Assembly: GCA_029255685.2 (NCBI GenBank)
Contig: CM055314.2
Location: forward strand, 1,506,399-1,570,398
DNA from: Silene conica
Lineage: Eukaryota > Streptophyta > Magnoliopsida > Caryophyllales > Caryophyllaceae
Direction of reading: 5' to 3'
Length of the DNA: 64,000 nucleotides
Positions 48,310-59,915 of this stretch are shown piece after piece. The notes under the pieces are model-generated. The model saw only the letters and a list, made by a program, of their open reading frames with translations. It did no database searches and had not been told where the DNA came from. The position numbers and the translations under genes were made by a program. Numbering within the stretch: the stretch's first letter is position 1; every line of letters starts with the position of its first letter.

Positions 48310-49069
48310 TAAGAGTATTAAAAGAGAGAAAAAGAGAAAAGAGAAAAGGAATATGTAAGGATTCGAGTCACCACGGTATTACATTATCAGATTAAAATAA
48401 TAGGTCAGTCAACCTTATGATAAGGTGGGTAGGGATTATCTCGTTTCGGTCTCAAATCACCCTAGTAACCCCTAAATAACTTTCGCTCTATTAGGTTCAG
48501 TCTATTGTTCTATAGGCAAGTCTACCCTTCCAATCTCTCAATCTACGTCAGGTTTAACTAAATAAATCGGTCACCTGCATGTATTCAATCAACCAATTCA
48601 CAAATAAATTGTCATCAACAACCCTTATCGCAAAACTAACTAAACATATTAATCATATTACATTACTACCGTGGTTTCCCTCATCCCAACATATAAAAGA
48701 TTTAGCTACCCATGGCTTTGGAATCTATACTAGCAAGTGAGAGGAGAGTAATAAAAGACATAATAAGAGAGGTGTAAATTAAACTAATTATAAGAATAAA
48801 GAAACAAAAGTAACAAAGATCAAGAAATAAAGTAAAAATATTACGAGAGAAATAAAGATTACAATTGATAAAGGTAAGAGCAATCGTCTGGCGAAAAAAA
48901 GTTCTAAAAGTTTGTGATGAAAAATAAAGAGTAAAGAGTAACAGTAGAAGGGAGTAATGAGTGATATCAGATGATAAACTGATTATTAATCTCTTTTATA
49001 TTGGAGATTGGTGTTCTCAAAAATCTAACCTAAAGGCTAACATAAAAGCGCGGCCCATTAGCTGAGATC

Positions 49070-49258
49070 AACTCGATTGAGGAAATTAAGTACTCGATCG
49101 AGGAGATTAAAAACCAAAAGCTCTCGATCGAGGATATTAAGTACTCGATTGAGGAGATTAGGAATCAAGAGCTCTAGATCGAGGATATTAAGTACTCGAT
49201 CGAGGAGATTAAGAATCAAGAGCTCTCAATCGAAGATATTAAGTACTCGATCGAGGAC
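49070..49258 (+). repeat. Tandem repeat of CTCGATCGAGG-type units
   Basis: A roughly 57-bp unit with CTCGATCGAGGATATTAAG and ACTCGATCGAGGAGATTAAG is present about 3.3 times. CTCGATCGAG is itself a palindrome. Related CTCGACCGA words recur at 51505-51600. Confidence 0.85.
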
Positions 49259-50424
49259 TTCTCAGCGCGTAATTCCTGATTCACGCACTGAATTTTAAAC
49301 ACCTGTCATTTCTTCATTACTCGTGCGAATCAAGTGATTTTTGCGACGTTGGAAAGCTAAGAGGATAAGCTTTCATATCTAATTGGAATTGATGCGCGAG
49401 ATTTAGTCGTCGGTTCTCACGATCAAACAAATTTATAAACCCAAAATAGTAGTATAATAGGGTTGTCGAACACGAAGATGGTGGGGAAGTTATATAGTTA
49501 TGTTCTAATTGTAGCTAGAGTCGGGGTAATAGGTTTGTGATTGATTAATGACTAAAGAACAACTAAAGCAAACAATTAAAGCAAACTAGTTAAGATTGAA
49601 TCGATGGAAGTGAAGACTAGGGTGTCGGGGGTCACTAGGATGGGTAGACGAAGATACGAGAAAGCAAACTAGAAGGTCTTAAACAAGTATTCTCGGTAAG
49701 TCTCTTCTCTCGAGTCGACTAACCTAGGTCGGAATACCCTAGCTTTCGCTACAAATACCACAACCAACCATTAAACATGCTAAGACGAACCCTCAACCGT
49801 CGCTAAAGGCAAGTCACGCTAAAATCAAAGCCCAACTTTCGTTGAAGCAAATCGCAAACACCTAGCATGCAACAAATGGAAAACTACTTTATCAAGAACA
49901 ACTAATCAACAAACTAGCATGAAATTATCATCTAATCACCACCCGAGTTCCCCCCTAACCCTAGATATGAAACTACTCACTCATTATTAAGGAAAACATA
50001 TAAACAATTGATGGGTAAATGATAAACATGTTGGATTATGGTAAGAACAATCAAATAAACAAAAGAAACTTAAATAAATGAAATAACTAAGTAAGGATTA
50101 GGAAGATTATACCAATAACAAAGGAAAAGGAAGTAACTTGGATAACAAGATGAAGAATTCTTTCAAACCCTTCAAAATACAACCCAATATATCCTCTAAC
50201 AATGCCCAAGAAGATTACTAAAGAAGATTACTAAAGAGAGATTAACAATAATCAAAGGATTAAACTAAGATCTAAGAAGGATTGAATAATTTTAGAGAAT
50301 TTTTGTGACTAAGTATGAATTAATAAAACAGTAGAAAAACCCTAAAATTGCATAAAAAGTAACGTAAAATAAAATGATACAAGTGCGGGTTTATATAGTG
50401 CGCGAAATTCTGAAAATTGACTCT

Positions 50425-50858
50425 CAGCCGGTGGACCGACTGCCGGTCTGGGACCGGCTGAGAGTTCAAATATGGACTTCTGAAAAATTCTTCAAATAAT
50501 CTTGATTCTCAGCCGACCGGCCGGCTGCCGGTCTGGCACCGGCTGGGAGGCCTATTTCTTCAATGTGACTTTCTCTTCAATTTTGACATGCACAGGTCCC
50601 CTCAGCCGGTGGACCGGCTGCCGGTTGTCCACCGGCTGGGATCCCTTTTTCAGTAATCTGCCCAAACATTCAATTTCTTCATTCTTCAAATAATGGCTAA
50701 GTATGGGAAGTGATCCCCAGCCGGCATACCGGCTGCCGGCTGGGAACCGGCTGGGAGGCAAAATCCAAGGTCTGTAACTTTCTTCATTTTTTCGCCCAAA
50801 AGTCAAGTCAAGGTCCCCAGCCGGCCTACCGGCCGCCGGCTGGGAACCGGCTGGGAGG
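50425..50858. repeat. Five dispersed copies of a GC-rich CAGCCGG inverted repeat
   Basis: A 40-45-bp block such as CAGCCGGTGGACCGGCTGCC followed by an ACCGGCTGGGAG-like end occurs near 50427, 50512, 50602, 50719 and 50818. Each copy is rich in CCGG and can fold on itself. Spacers of 40-75 bp are AT-rich and mostly unrelated. Confidence 0.88.
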
Positions 50859-51489
50859 GCTTGGGTAAGCTTCCTTCACATTTCTTCATATTTCTTCATA
50901 ATTCGCTCTAAATTCATCTCGTTTGCTCCCGTTTCTTCGCTCCCGCCACAATACCTACAAAATGTAAACCAAAAAGGAATAGTCGAGGTAACGGGCATAA
51001 AAACGAGCAAAGGCACGCAAAACGAGGTCATATCGGGACCGAAAATGAAGAAAATGCAACGGAAATAACGACCAAAATGGAGCTCATCAGGAATCACCTG
51101 ATTATCTATTGTAGAACTCGAGATGTGGATCTCCAAAGTAGGCACTAGTAAATTAAAGTAGTTCTTCCTTGTTTGCCTAGCTTCCTTTCTTCATTGTGCG
51201 CACCTCAAATAGCTTTTCACTTGGACGATTCACGCTTCCCAATGCTTGTGAGGCCTGTTCCAACTTCCATCTTCTAAATGAATGTACTTGAGACAGTTTT
51301 GACTCGGTTTTCACCACTTCCAAGCTCATTCTCACCAAATAACAGGAAAAGCACAAAATAGCGTGTTCGGGGCATAAAGTGATATAAAATCACCCGTAAA
51401 ACATAGAAATGCGTGCCAAAGGGTGATGAAAAGTATATATAATATGCACGCATTAAATAACATGATTTATAACCTCCCCATGAATCACG

Positions 51490-51800
51490 AGATCAAACCA
51501 CGAAAATAAATCCCTAAACCGACACACTCGGTCGAGTGCCATGACTTACTCGACCAAATGACCCCTACTTGATCGAGTGCACTATTTACTCGACCGACGG
51601 ACACAAGGTCAGAGATTGCCCTCAATACAATCCTCTACTCGGTCTGCTACACTCGTCCAAGCACCAAGTACCATTCACTCAATCGAATATCCCCACACTC
51701 ATCCATGTACCATCCATATACGTCAATCGGATAAGTAATCGATCCAAAGTCAAACTTATACAAGTAGGGATTCCCATTAAAATGATGATAAATGAGTAGT
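51490..51800 (+). pseudogene. Possible gag zinc-knuckle relic with TCGACCGA repeats
   Basis: The frame around 51569 reads CTIYSTDGHKVRDCPQYNP, like a CCHC knuckle with the second Cys changed to Tyr. CTCGAC-type words precede it. Weak, and the flanking sequence shows no further gag similarity. Confidence 0.3.
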
Positions 51801-51832
51801 AAGTACTCGGTAGGAGGATGAGGAGGAGTATC

Positions 51833-51869
<37 letters not shown>
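51833..51869. repeat. (AAT)n microsatellite
   Basis: Twelve or so AAT triplets in intergenic DNA; the same triplet is expanded in two coding regions of this window. Confidence 0.95.
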
Positions 51870-51873
<4 letters not shown>

Positions 51874-52054
51874 AAAGAGTGAATAAATGGCAAAGGTAGA
51901 GGCCAAAAAGGTGGAGGTGGAATAAACTGGTTAATACGCAACAAGTGATTAAAAACACATATATGTAATTATGTACTAGTAATGTAGGCCTATCTTCCAC
52001 AAAAAAGACGAATTGCCCCACAGCCCCACACAATTTTTTTTTTTTTTTTAATTT

Positions 52055-52220
52055 AAGACGGGTCAAAATATCACCATTTTAAGAATAAATGCGACCATGC
52101 GAAAGAACAAACTGTTAACCTCGAAATTTATACCGTTTACATTTGACGTTAAAATGGTAGCATTTGACCAGTCTTCTTGGGGAGACGGATTGTCCCCGTC
52201 TTCAGCGTGACTCGCTGAGC
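52055..52220. repeat. Dispersed repeat, AGACGG family
   Basis: Shares GACGGGTCAAAATRTCACC, ACAARCTGTTAAC and GTCTTCAGC with 10530-10665 in the same order. Non-coding. Confidence 0.55.
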
Positions 52221-52221
52221 T

Positions 52222-52595
52222 AGCACGAACACTTCTCCTAATTAGCTGTCCCGTGTTGGACACCCGACATTCGGACACCCGACACTCGTTGGACACATTG
52301 CTAAACATATTATAGTTTGAACGAGGAATGAAATTTCGATTAAAAGACGAGTTTGAGTGGAAAAATGTGAATTAGTTATAGTGAAGGTCGAATTGTACAT
52401 TTACTAGTTTAGATTTAACTTTAAATACACGATAAAAATAAAATTATACGTTATTATAACCATAGAATATATATTTTAATATATTTAAATGCGTGACTCA
52501 TGTCCTAAATTTCATGAGATATCGTGTCCCATCTCTGTAAAACTGTAACGTATCCGTGTCCGTATCCGTTTTGGTGCTACCTAGCTAGCTGACAC
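52222..52595. mobile_element. hAT-like non-autonomous element, uninterrupted copy
   Basis: Begins TAGCACGAACACTTCTCC and ends TTTTGGTGCTACCTAG, an imperfect inverted pair. Same order of words as 15545-16212 but without the nested MITE. It ends about 130 bp upstream of the cyclin TATA box. Confidence 0.65.
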
Positions 52596-52724
52596 AAGGA
52601 ACGCTCTTTGATTTTGTAAGTTTAAACAATGGCTCCCTCCCGCTCTCTCTCCCTTTGACCCTTCTCACTATTTTGACCCTCTCTCTCTCTTCTTCTCTTC
52701 CCTTCCTTTCTATCATCAAACCAA

Positions 52725-52821
52725 ATATAAACCAACCTCTCCTTCACTCCCCATTTCTTCACTCTTTCTCTCTCTCCCTCTCCCTCTCTCACAATTTCAA
52801 TTTTTTTTTTGTTGAAATCGG
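52725..52821 (+). promoter_or_regulatory. Promoter and leader exon of the A2-type cyclin gene
   Basis: ATATAAA at 52725-52731 is followed by a long TC-rich leader (CTTTCTCTCTCTCCCTCTCC). A donor GGTATGT at 52822 fits a 5' UTR intron ending at the acceptor before 54279. The exact start of transcription is inferred. Confidence 0.55.
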
Positions 52822-54302
52822 GTATGTAATTTGAACCCTAACCCAATTATTTCAATCACATCACCACCACCATCATCATCATCTTTGATTGATTTCAATT
52901 AGAGTTGTTGTTGTTGTTGTTGTGTGTGTGTTTTGGGTTCTTTTTTTATAAATGTAAGCTCATTTTTTATCCATCTTTTTTTTTTGTCTTTTCATTTGTT
53001 TTTTTGTATTTTGATTTGCTTTTCTCATGTTAGACTACCCACATTGTTGGATTTAATAAAAATCTCAACTTTATTGGATTCATGATTTCTGGGTTTTCTG
53101 ATTTTTCCCATTTGAACATGAATATGGGTAGATCTATGTTTATAAGTGTTATTTTTCGTGAAATTTGACTACTTTTTCATCAATTTTACTGCCCATATTC
53201 TTGTCTTTTTGTTATTTCCATTTTTGGGTGTGTAATGCATCTCAGCAAAATTCTTAATTTTTTTTTAATTTTTTTTAGTATATTTTGTGTAGTATTGATT
53301 GAAAAACCCGAAATTTCGGGTTTCATCCATTCATTCTTTGTTTCAATTTGAAATTTAAATTTGAATTGAGCTGGGTTTTAAGAAAAGTGGGATGTTTGGG
53401 GGTTTACAAGAATAGGGTTTATGGGCTTTATACTCAACTTTTAACATCATCTAGTCTTAAGATGTTTAATAAATGGGATTTTGATGAGAATATTATATTC
53501 TTCTCTTGTGCTTTCTATCCCTAGTTGTTTTCTGATGCATTTCATGATTACTTTCAAATCATTCATCTGTTTCTGCAATGTCTTTACAAGTCTCTGGAAG
53601 ACATAATGTTTGCTTGAATTCATAGATTTTGTCGATCCATGTTCGATGAAGGCAAAGACTTTCTATTCTTTGGCTTTATAGAACGATGATGGAACGAAGC
53701 AAAATGGCTTACTAAAATATGTGCAGTGATTTGAAGCTAAAGACATGAATTAGAATGTACTTGCATTACTTGATGGGGTAATCCGGTGTACAATACTCGT
53801 GTTTCTTTAGTTGTGTAGGACTTTGACTGCGTAGTTGGGACCGTGGGATGTGATGTATGTCAGTGGCTGTCCAATTTTCGATGGCTGTTGCTATAGGCGG
53901 AAGTAGAATCATTGCCTAGACGATTTGTTCTGTGATTTAGATAAAAACTAGCATTAGGGTTTATAGAAGACTTCTGTTCGAATCTGTTCTGGCAAAATGA
54001 TGGAAACTATGGATTAGAGATAGTAGCAGACAAGAATTTACTGAGCCTAAATAACCTAAATTTTGTTTGGTTTAAAACTAGGCTGGATTCAAGCTAGGTT
54101 AGAACGGCGGTGCTAAAGCCGTTCCTTCTAAGTTTAACACGGTTGCATTCTCAAGGTCTAAAGAACTTTGGTTAAGTTGATCAGTAATACTACTAGTTAA
54201 TGGTCACTGTTTTAAAACTGTATCTTAATCAATACCTCTTGTGTTTTCGACTCATTTTTGTTGTTGCTTGGAATGCAGAATTCAAGGTTCCATAAAGTAG
54301 AT

Positions 54303-57300
54303 ATGAACAAGGAAAATATAGGTGCGGTCAGAGCGAGGGATCCTCCTCTGAGAATAACAAGAGCAAGGGCTAAAGCTCTTGGTACAATGGGAGGGCAAGT
54401 CCAAAAGCCTCCTAGGCCAGAACCACACAAATTCCTCAGAGCAAAAAGATTAGCAACAAGTGAGAATGATCTCAAAGGTCCGTCTGCAAATCTTCAGAAA
54501 AAGAGAAGAGCCACCCTTGCAGATGTTACCAATGTGGTCTGTGAACAATCACGCGTGTCTTGTTTTACTGGAGGAAAACTTCAGGTGAGCATCAAGCACT
54601 TTTTCGTGCACCATGAAACCGTGGCACATCTGCACGTTTTGAATTTAAAGCGTTTTCATGGCTAATCGATGTAAACCCTTATTTGGTCTGTCCATTTATA
54701 AACTTTCTGATTTTCATTTAGGAGCGTCCGTGAACAGACTTCTCACTCGGGATCTTTTTTTTTGTATGTTATTATGGTCGAAATGTCCCATCATCTCACA
54801 TTTTTATTAATTTGCAATCCATCCATGTTTCTATGTTGATATGTTCTACAAGTATTATTTTTGTGGAAAACATGCTAGGAAGTTTATTCATGGATGAGGG
54901 GACTACTATGTACTCCCTTAGTCCCTCGATTCCAGTCATTTGTTGTCCTATTCCATTTTGGGCGTCTTAGCCAATTGCTGTCATTTCTATTTTAGGATTG
55001 CATTTGATGAACAATTTGATCCTTTACACTCAATTTGATCCACTTGTCATCTTATAATTGACCCCCTCCTCTTTCCTTGGTCTTTGTGCCGAAATCAAAG
55101 TACAATAATTGACTGGGACGGAGTGAGTATGTATTAACTTCACGAGTATAAGAGGAGCTGTCGATGTGCCTGCACATTATCTGTTGTTTTCTCTTTTCAT
55201 TGTTTTTCTCCTAGGAAGCGAGAGTTAAATTTCAGACTATGAGTGAAAAATTGTCCTTGTAGTTATACTGATTTTAGAAAAGGGTGCTTCTCTTTTCTCT
55301 TGGAAGATATACTTATTTTTAATATTCTGAATGTAATCTTTCTCAATGCCAGAGGAACAAGCAAGCAAAGAAAAGTATCATTAGGAAGAACGTAAAAGTG
55401 ACCCCAGTTGTCCCGGAAGTAATTATGGATGACCAAGATGATGTAAAAAATAAAATTGCTGAAGACATATCAAAGTTGACAGTTGAACCTCAACATGTCA
55501 ACTCTACTCACATTAACTCTTGCCATAAATTTCAAAAGGATTTACCGGTTCACCTTATTTCCAAGGGAACACGAGAAAGACTACTTGTTCCACATCTTCT
55601 ACAGAAAGGTATAGTGATGGATTCCTGACTTCCTGTGTTGAATGCTTGCTATTTCAGGGATGATGCATGATACAAATAGGATAAATGTGTCATTATTGAG
55701 CTTTGTTTGTTATCTAGTAATTTTCATGAAAGTTATTACACATATGATATCTTGTTAACTTTTATTTTCAATGCTGATGCCTCTCTCAAATGTTCTTAGT
55801 TTATAGTATATCATGTTCCCTGAACATTGTTTGTAGATTTTAAAATTTTCACCAGTGACACTTCTGTCCTCAAATGTTCCGAGTTTTGTACTTTGAGCAA
55901 ATTTCGAAGTTTCCTAACAGTTTATGCTCAAATATTAGTTTAAACATAATCTGATCTCTAAAACATGATATGTTTGTATTAAGTAGCTTAGCATGGTATC
56001 AGCTCGATTGTTGATTCAAAGGTTGCTTCGTTCTGATTATGTGGTACAGGAGACGAGCTTGATGAGAAAGCTAAAGGTTCCAATAATCCAAGCATAATAG
56101 ACATTGATTTCAATCAAAAGGACCCTCTATTGTGTAGCCTCTATGCTTCAGATATATATTTGAGCAAGCGTGTTACAGAGGTATGTTGTACGTATGCAAT
56201 CCCTATGGTTAACTGTAGCAGTCACCAACAAGCTAAATGCAAAACATGATATCCTGCATTAGTATTAAGACTACTCACTTTGTTGGGGAATATTCTAAAG
56301 CCAACTTCATCTGCTAAATGAGAGCAAAAATGATTCCCTCCAGTCATACATTTTTTTATATTTAGTTTTTCATCGATTTTTTATGTGAGAAAACACAAGT
56401 GGGATTTGTGCTTCTAATCTTTACACCATTTCCATTATATTGACCATCCTAACCCGCTCCCCCCACTCCCAAAATTCTTTACCTCACTTCTCCCCCAACT
56501 TAAACCCGTACCCAGGGCTAAAGAGTAGTGTACGGGGTTCGCTGGGGTGCCTCTGAGTGGCTGAGTTCTGTCTCAGAGATGGGAGCAGATTGATCAGTTT
56601 TTATTTTTCTCTATGTAAACTTTACTTCAAAACAAAATGTAAACAATTAGCTGAGCCAAACCAATGTTGAAGACATAATAACATGTCTGAGATAGAGGAA
56701 GTAGCCTCGTAACTTCTGTTGTTGTAAAGTATAAAACTTGGTCCGACTTGACACACCCCATGACATTAAGATCATTGCAAAATCCCTTATAAAGAGAGAA
56801 ATAATTTCCCTTTTGTGCTTTAATCTACGATATTTTGCTTACCCTTTATAGATTTTGCATGTCCTTACAAATGGAGTTGCATCAGTTCATTGAATATTGT
56901 CTGCGTGCAGCTCAATCAGAGGCCCTCTTTCGACTATATGGAAAATATGCAGCGGGATGTCACTTCAGGCATGAGAGGAATTCTTGTTGATTGGATTGTA
57001 GAGGTTAGTGAAGGTGTTCATAACTTTAAAATCTAATAATTTTTCCAAGTATAAAAGCCATCTGCCCATAATAACACCAATTAACACATTCAGTACCATT
57101 TTTCGGTCTCCTGAAACATAGTAATGCAGTCTTAAATAGTTAAGCATCATCCATTGACCCTTAATTGTTCAATTTATGATTTTGTAATCTTAGCAGGTTT
57201 CTTTAGAGTACAAATTGGTTCCAGACACTCTATACTTGACTGTGAATCTTATTGATCGTTATCTTTCGGGAAACTACATGGAAAAGCAAAAATTGCAGCT

Positions 57301-58808
57301 GCTCGGTGTAACTTGCATGCTGATTGCCTCGTAAGTCTTCTTTGTCATTAGTTAAGTTCAGTTCTCTCTTAATTTATTTGCTTATCACAACAGAGATCAA
57401 TATAATTTACAATTTTGCCTTAATTTCTTGTATTTGTGATTGGTAGAAAATACGAAGAAATGAACGCTCCACAAGTTGAGGATTTCTGCTACATCACGGC
57501 CAACACTTACTCAAAAGAAGAAGTGAGTCCCTTTAGCTTGCGGTGTTTCACCTGGGCACTTTACTTCAGTTCTCCCAAATAATTCCGTGGCAAAGTCAAG
57601 CACTTTGCCAGTTTTGTTCTTAGTAATGACTACTTGTTTAATCTTCAGTCTTCACTGCTTATATTGAATAAAACAACAATAACAATACCCTAGTGCCTCA
57701 AGGGCTCCACAATGACAGCGCTCGGGGATTTGATGTATGAAACCTTACTCTTGTGTTAACAATATAGTAAGACTGTTTTCGACGACTCATAACCAACCAA
57801 GTGTCAAGGGGATTGCATTGAATGACAGCGCTAATCCACAATAAAACCAGATTTCTCGCCACTCCAACTTTGAAACAGTGAAACATAATGCTTATGATTT
57901 CAGTGTACTTCAGTTATATAAATATTGTCTATCTATCTATATTTGTGTTTTTACCCATTTTTTCAAGGCTCTCATGAGTGTTATTGTGTTATGTGATCAG
58001 GTATTGCTCATGGAAAGGAAGGTTCTCAATTTTCTTTGCTTTCAACTCTGTGTTCCTACCGCGAAAACTTTTTTGAGGAGATACATCCTTGCTGCACAAG
58101 CTACCTACAAGGTACTATAATGTGCTTAACTTTTCTACTGATTTTTGAGTTATTAACATGTAGCAGAACTTTGATGTCCTATTCCATATTTGCAGTCCCC
58201 TTCAGCTGACTTGGAGTTCTTGGCAAATTATCTCGCTGAACTGACTCTTGTCGAGTACAGCTTTCTCAAATTTCTTCCTTCACTAATCGCGGCATCTGCA
58301 GTATTTCTTGCCAGATGGACAATTGATCAATCATCTCATCCTTGGGTCAGTCATTTTCTTTCACTTTTTTCGCGCTCAAACCTTTTTCTTTCCGTTTAAA
58401 AATTTTTAAACTTTATTCTTCTAACCTCATCAAATTATCTGCGTACGCTGTTTCATTATGTTTTCCACATTATGTTGTTCTTAAGTATTTACTGACGGTT
58501 GAGACTTCAATGACAGAATGCCACTCTAGAACACTATACCGGTTACAATGCCAACGAACTCAAAGCTACTGTCATTGCTATGCAAGACTTGCAACTAAAC
58601 ACCGGTCAATCAGCATTGAACGCAATTCGCGAGAAGTACAGAAATGAAAAGGTACAAAGTTATCCAAAGAGAAGATTATTACTCTAACTTCGACTGTTTG
58701 CCTGTTTAAATCCCATATACAATCTAGTAACGGTAAAATTTTGATGTGTTGCAGTTCAAAGGTGTAGCAAATATGTCGTCTCCTGAATCAGTGGAGCGTC
58801 TATTCTGA
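54303..58808 (+). CDS. CYCA2: A2-type cyclin
   Basis: Cyclins of this group bind B1/A-type CDKs and act from S phase to mitosis and in the switch to endoreduplication. Coding exons: 54303-54584, 55353-55608, 56050-56180, 56911-57003, 57197-57330, 57447-57522, 58001-58111, 58196-58345, 58517-58651, 58755-58808, joining in frame to 473 residues. I chose the ATG at 54303 (MNKENIG) because an acceptor at 54277-54278 removes the ATG just upstream. The destruction box RATLADVTN is at residues 69-77. The cyclin N fold starts near 224 with the hallmark [12 protein letters not shown] and [13 protein letters not shown]. The C fold includes [14 protein letters not shown] and [20 protein letters not shown]. 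The 5' UTR intron is about 1.4 kb. No defect seen. Confidence 0.95.
54913..55127. mobile_element. Stowaway-like MITE in the first coding intron of the cyclin gene
   Basis: Begins CTCCCTTAGTCCCTCGATTC, ends GACTGGGACGGAGTGAG, flanked by TA (54911-54912, 55128-55129). A diverged relative is at 36578-36771. Confidence 0.82.
56333..56703. mobile_element. Diverged MITE-like element in a cyclin intron
   Basis: Ends TTCCCTCCAGTCATACA and GTCTGAGATAGAGGAAG are an imperfect inverted pair of the CTCCCTCC type. The interior has no recognisable gene. Confidence 0.4.
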
Positions 58809-59214
58809 AGTTAACCAAACTGAATTCAGATAATTATTTGTCAAAACATGAAGAAAACAGCGCTCTTCGCACCCCACATTAGTGTTCAGCCTCCTGTTAA
58901 ATTCTTTCATCTGTTTAATTTTTAATGTAGTGTCCAATTATCGTTCTGACTCTCTCAGAACCATCTTTCGATAGTATGTGTGGTTTTAACTAGCAAAGAA
59001 TCTGGAAGTGTCAGTTGGGTTAATAGAAGAATCATGTTTAACCTTGTAGTAGGCTTCAGGAGCAATATGTAGAATCTATAAGATTTGTTCTGTTCAGGGT
59101 TAAGAGAACATTTGTAACTAAACCTGCAATCAGTAAATTCTTGAATAAAAACACTCATTATTACTGGTATTTCTGTTCTTTACTCAGGGATTTTGTTACT
59201 TGTTTCATTTTTCT

Positions 59215-59307
59215 TCTTTGTCGAGATGAGAGTTCACTCTTGACGGTTCCAAAGGATGATTCATGTCAGCCGACCCCAAAACATTTTGGGACTAAGGCTC
59301 TGATGTT
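59215..59307 (+). mobile_element. SINE with TTG tail, copy 4 (3' end only)
   Basis: Only the 3' module (TCGAGATGAGAGTTCACTC to GGCTCTGATGTTG) is present, with TTGTTTCATTTTT on both sides as a possible target duplication. It lies downstream of the cyclin gene. Confidence 0.7.
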
Positions 59308-59375
59308 GTTTCATTTTTTTTTCTTAAACTTTTCTACTTTGAAAGCCTTAATCTTTGCTCGGCTTATATCTTCAG

Positions 59376-59758
59376 TCGCATATGGAAGTACTCCATACGA
59401 AGCGTAATGTGGATGAAGTATTGAATAAGCCAACTTTAGATCCTTCCTTCATGTGGCTGCTTCCTATGTGGATTGTAGGAGAGCCATTTTACTTCGACCG
59501 ATTGCTCTCAGGTAAGCAAATAATGAATATTCCTGTCATTGACCGGAAATCCTATTGCTGTTGCTATGCTGATGTTCAAGAAACGAAAGCTGCGTTGACA
59601 GTTGACACGCAACAGAGAACAAAACCACGGAGTCAAATGGCTACTGCTCGAGGCCATAGATTTTACTTAACGAAATTCTACAAAAAAGGTTTATTGTTCT
59701 TAATCAAAATGCAGGACAACACCTACTGCGCGCTTCTAGCAGGAAGAAGCTAAAGCTG
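59376..59758 (+). other. Unrecognised exon-like frame
   Basis: Between an acceptor-like TCTTCAG (ends 59375) and a donor-like AGGTAAGC (59510) the frame reads SHMEVLHTKRNVDEVLNKP and MWLLPMWIVGEPFYFDRLLS. A second possible piece begins after TGCAG near 59714. I recognise no family. It may be cyclin read-through DNA, a gene relic or a short non-coding transcript. Confidence 0.25.
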
Positions 59759-59915
59759 CCTTCATGCTCTGATTCTACCAGTAAGCTTGTAATGAGGACT
59801 ATATCAGTATCAGTGTGTCGCGATAGTATCTGTGAGTTATATACTGACAGAACATAGTATCAGTATCAGCAAACATTTCTACTGTCGTGCTATGCAGAGG
59901 CAAGGGCGAAGGAGT

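Larger units (their letters stand above)
48320..51480. mobile_element. Decayed LTR-retrotransposon non-coding DNA (LTR/UTR pieces)
   Basis: No coding domain is found over 3 kb, but the sequence contains internally repetitive, hairpin-prone segments (49070-49258, 50425-50855) like those in LTR or leader regions of large Gypsy elements. It lies between two gag-like relics (46690-47265 and near 51570). Element boundaries could not be set. Confidence 0.4.

Noticed and set aside
50425..50858. CRISPR-like repeat-spacer layout
   Set aside because: Plant nuclear DNA; repeats vary in sequence, spacing is uneven and there are no cas genes. Better read as retrotransposon-type repeats.
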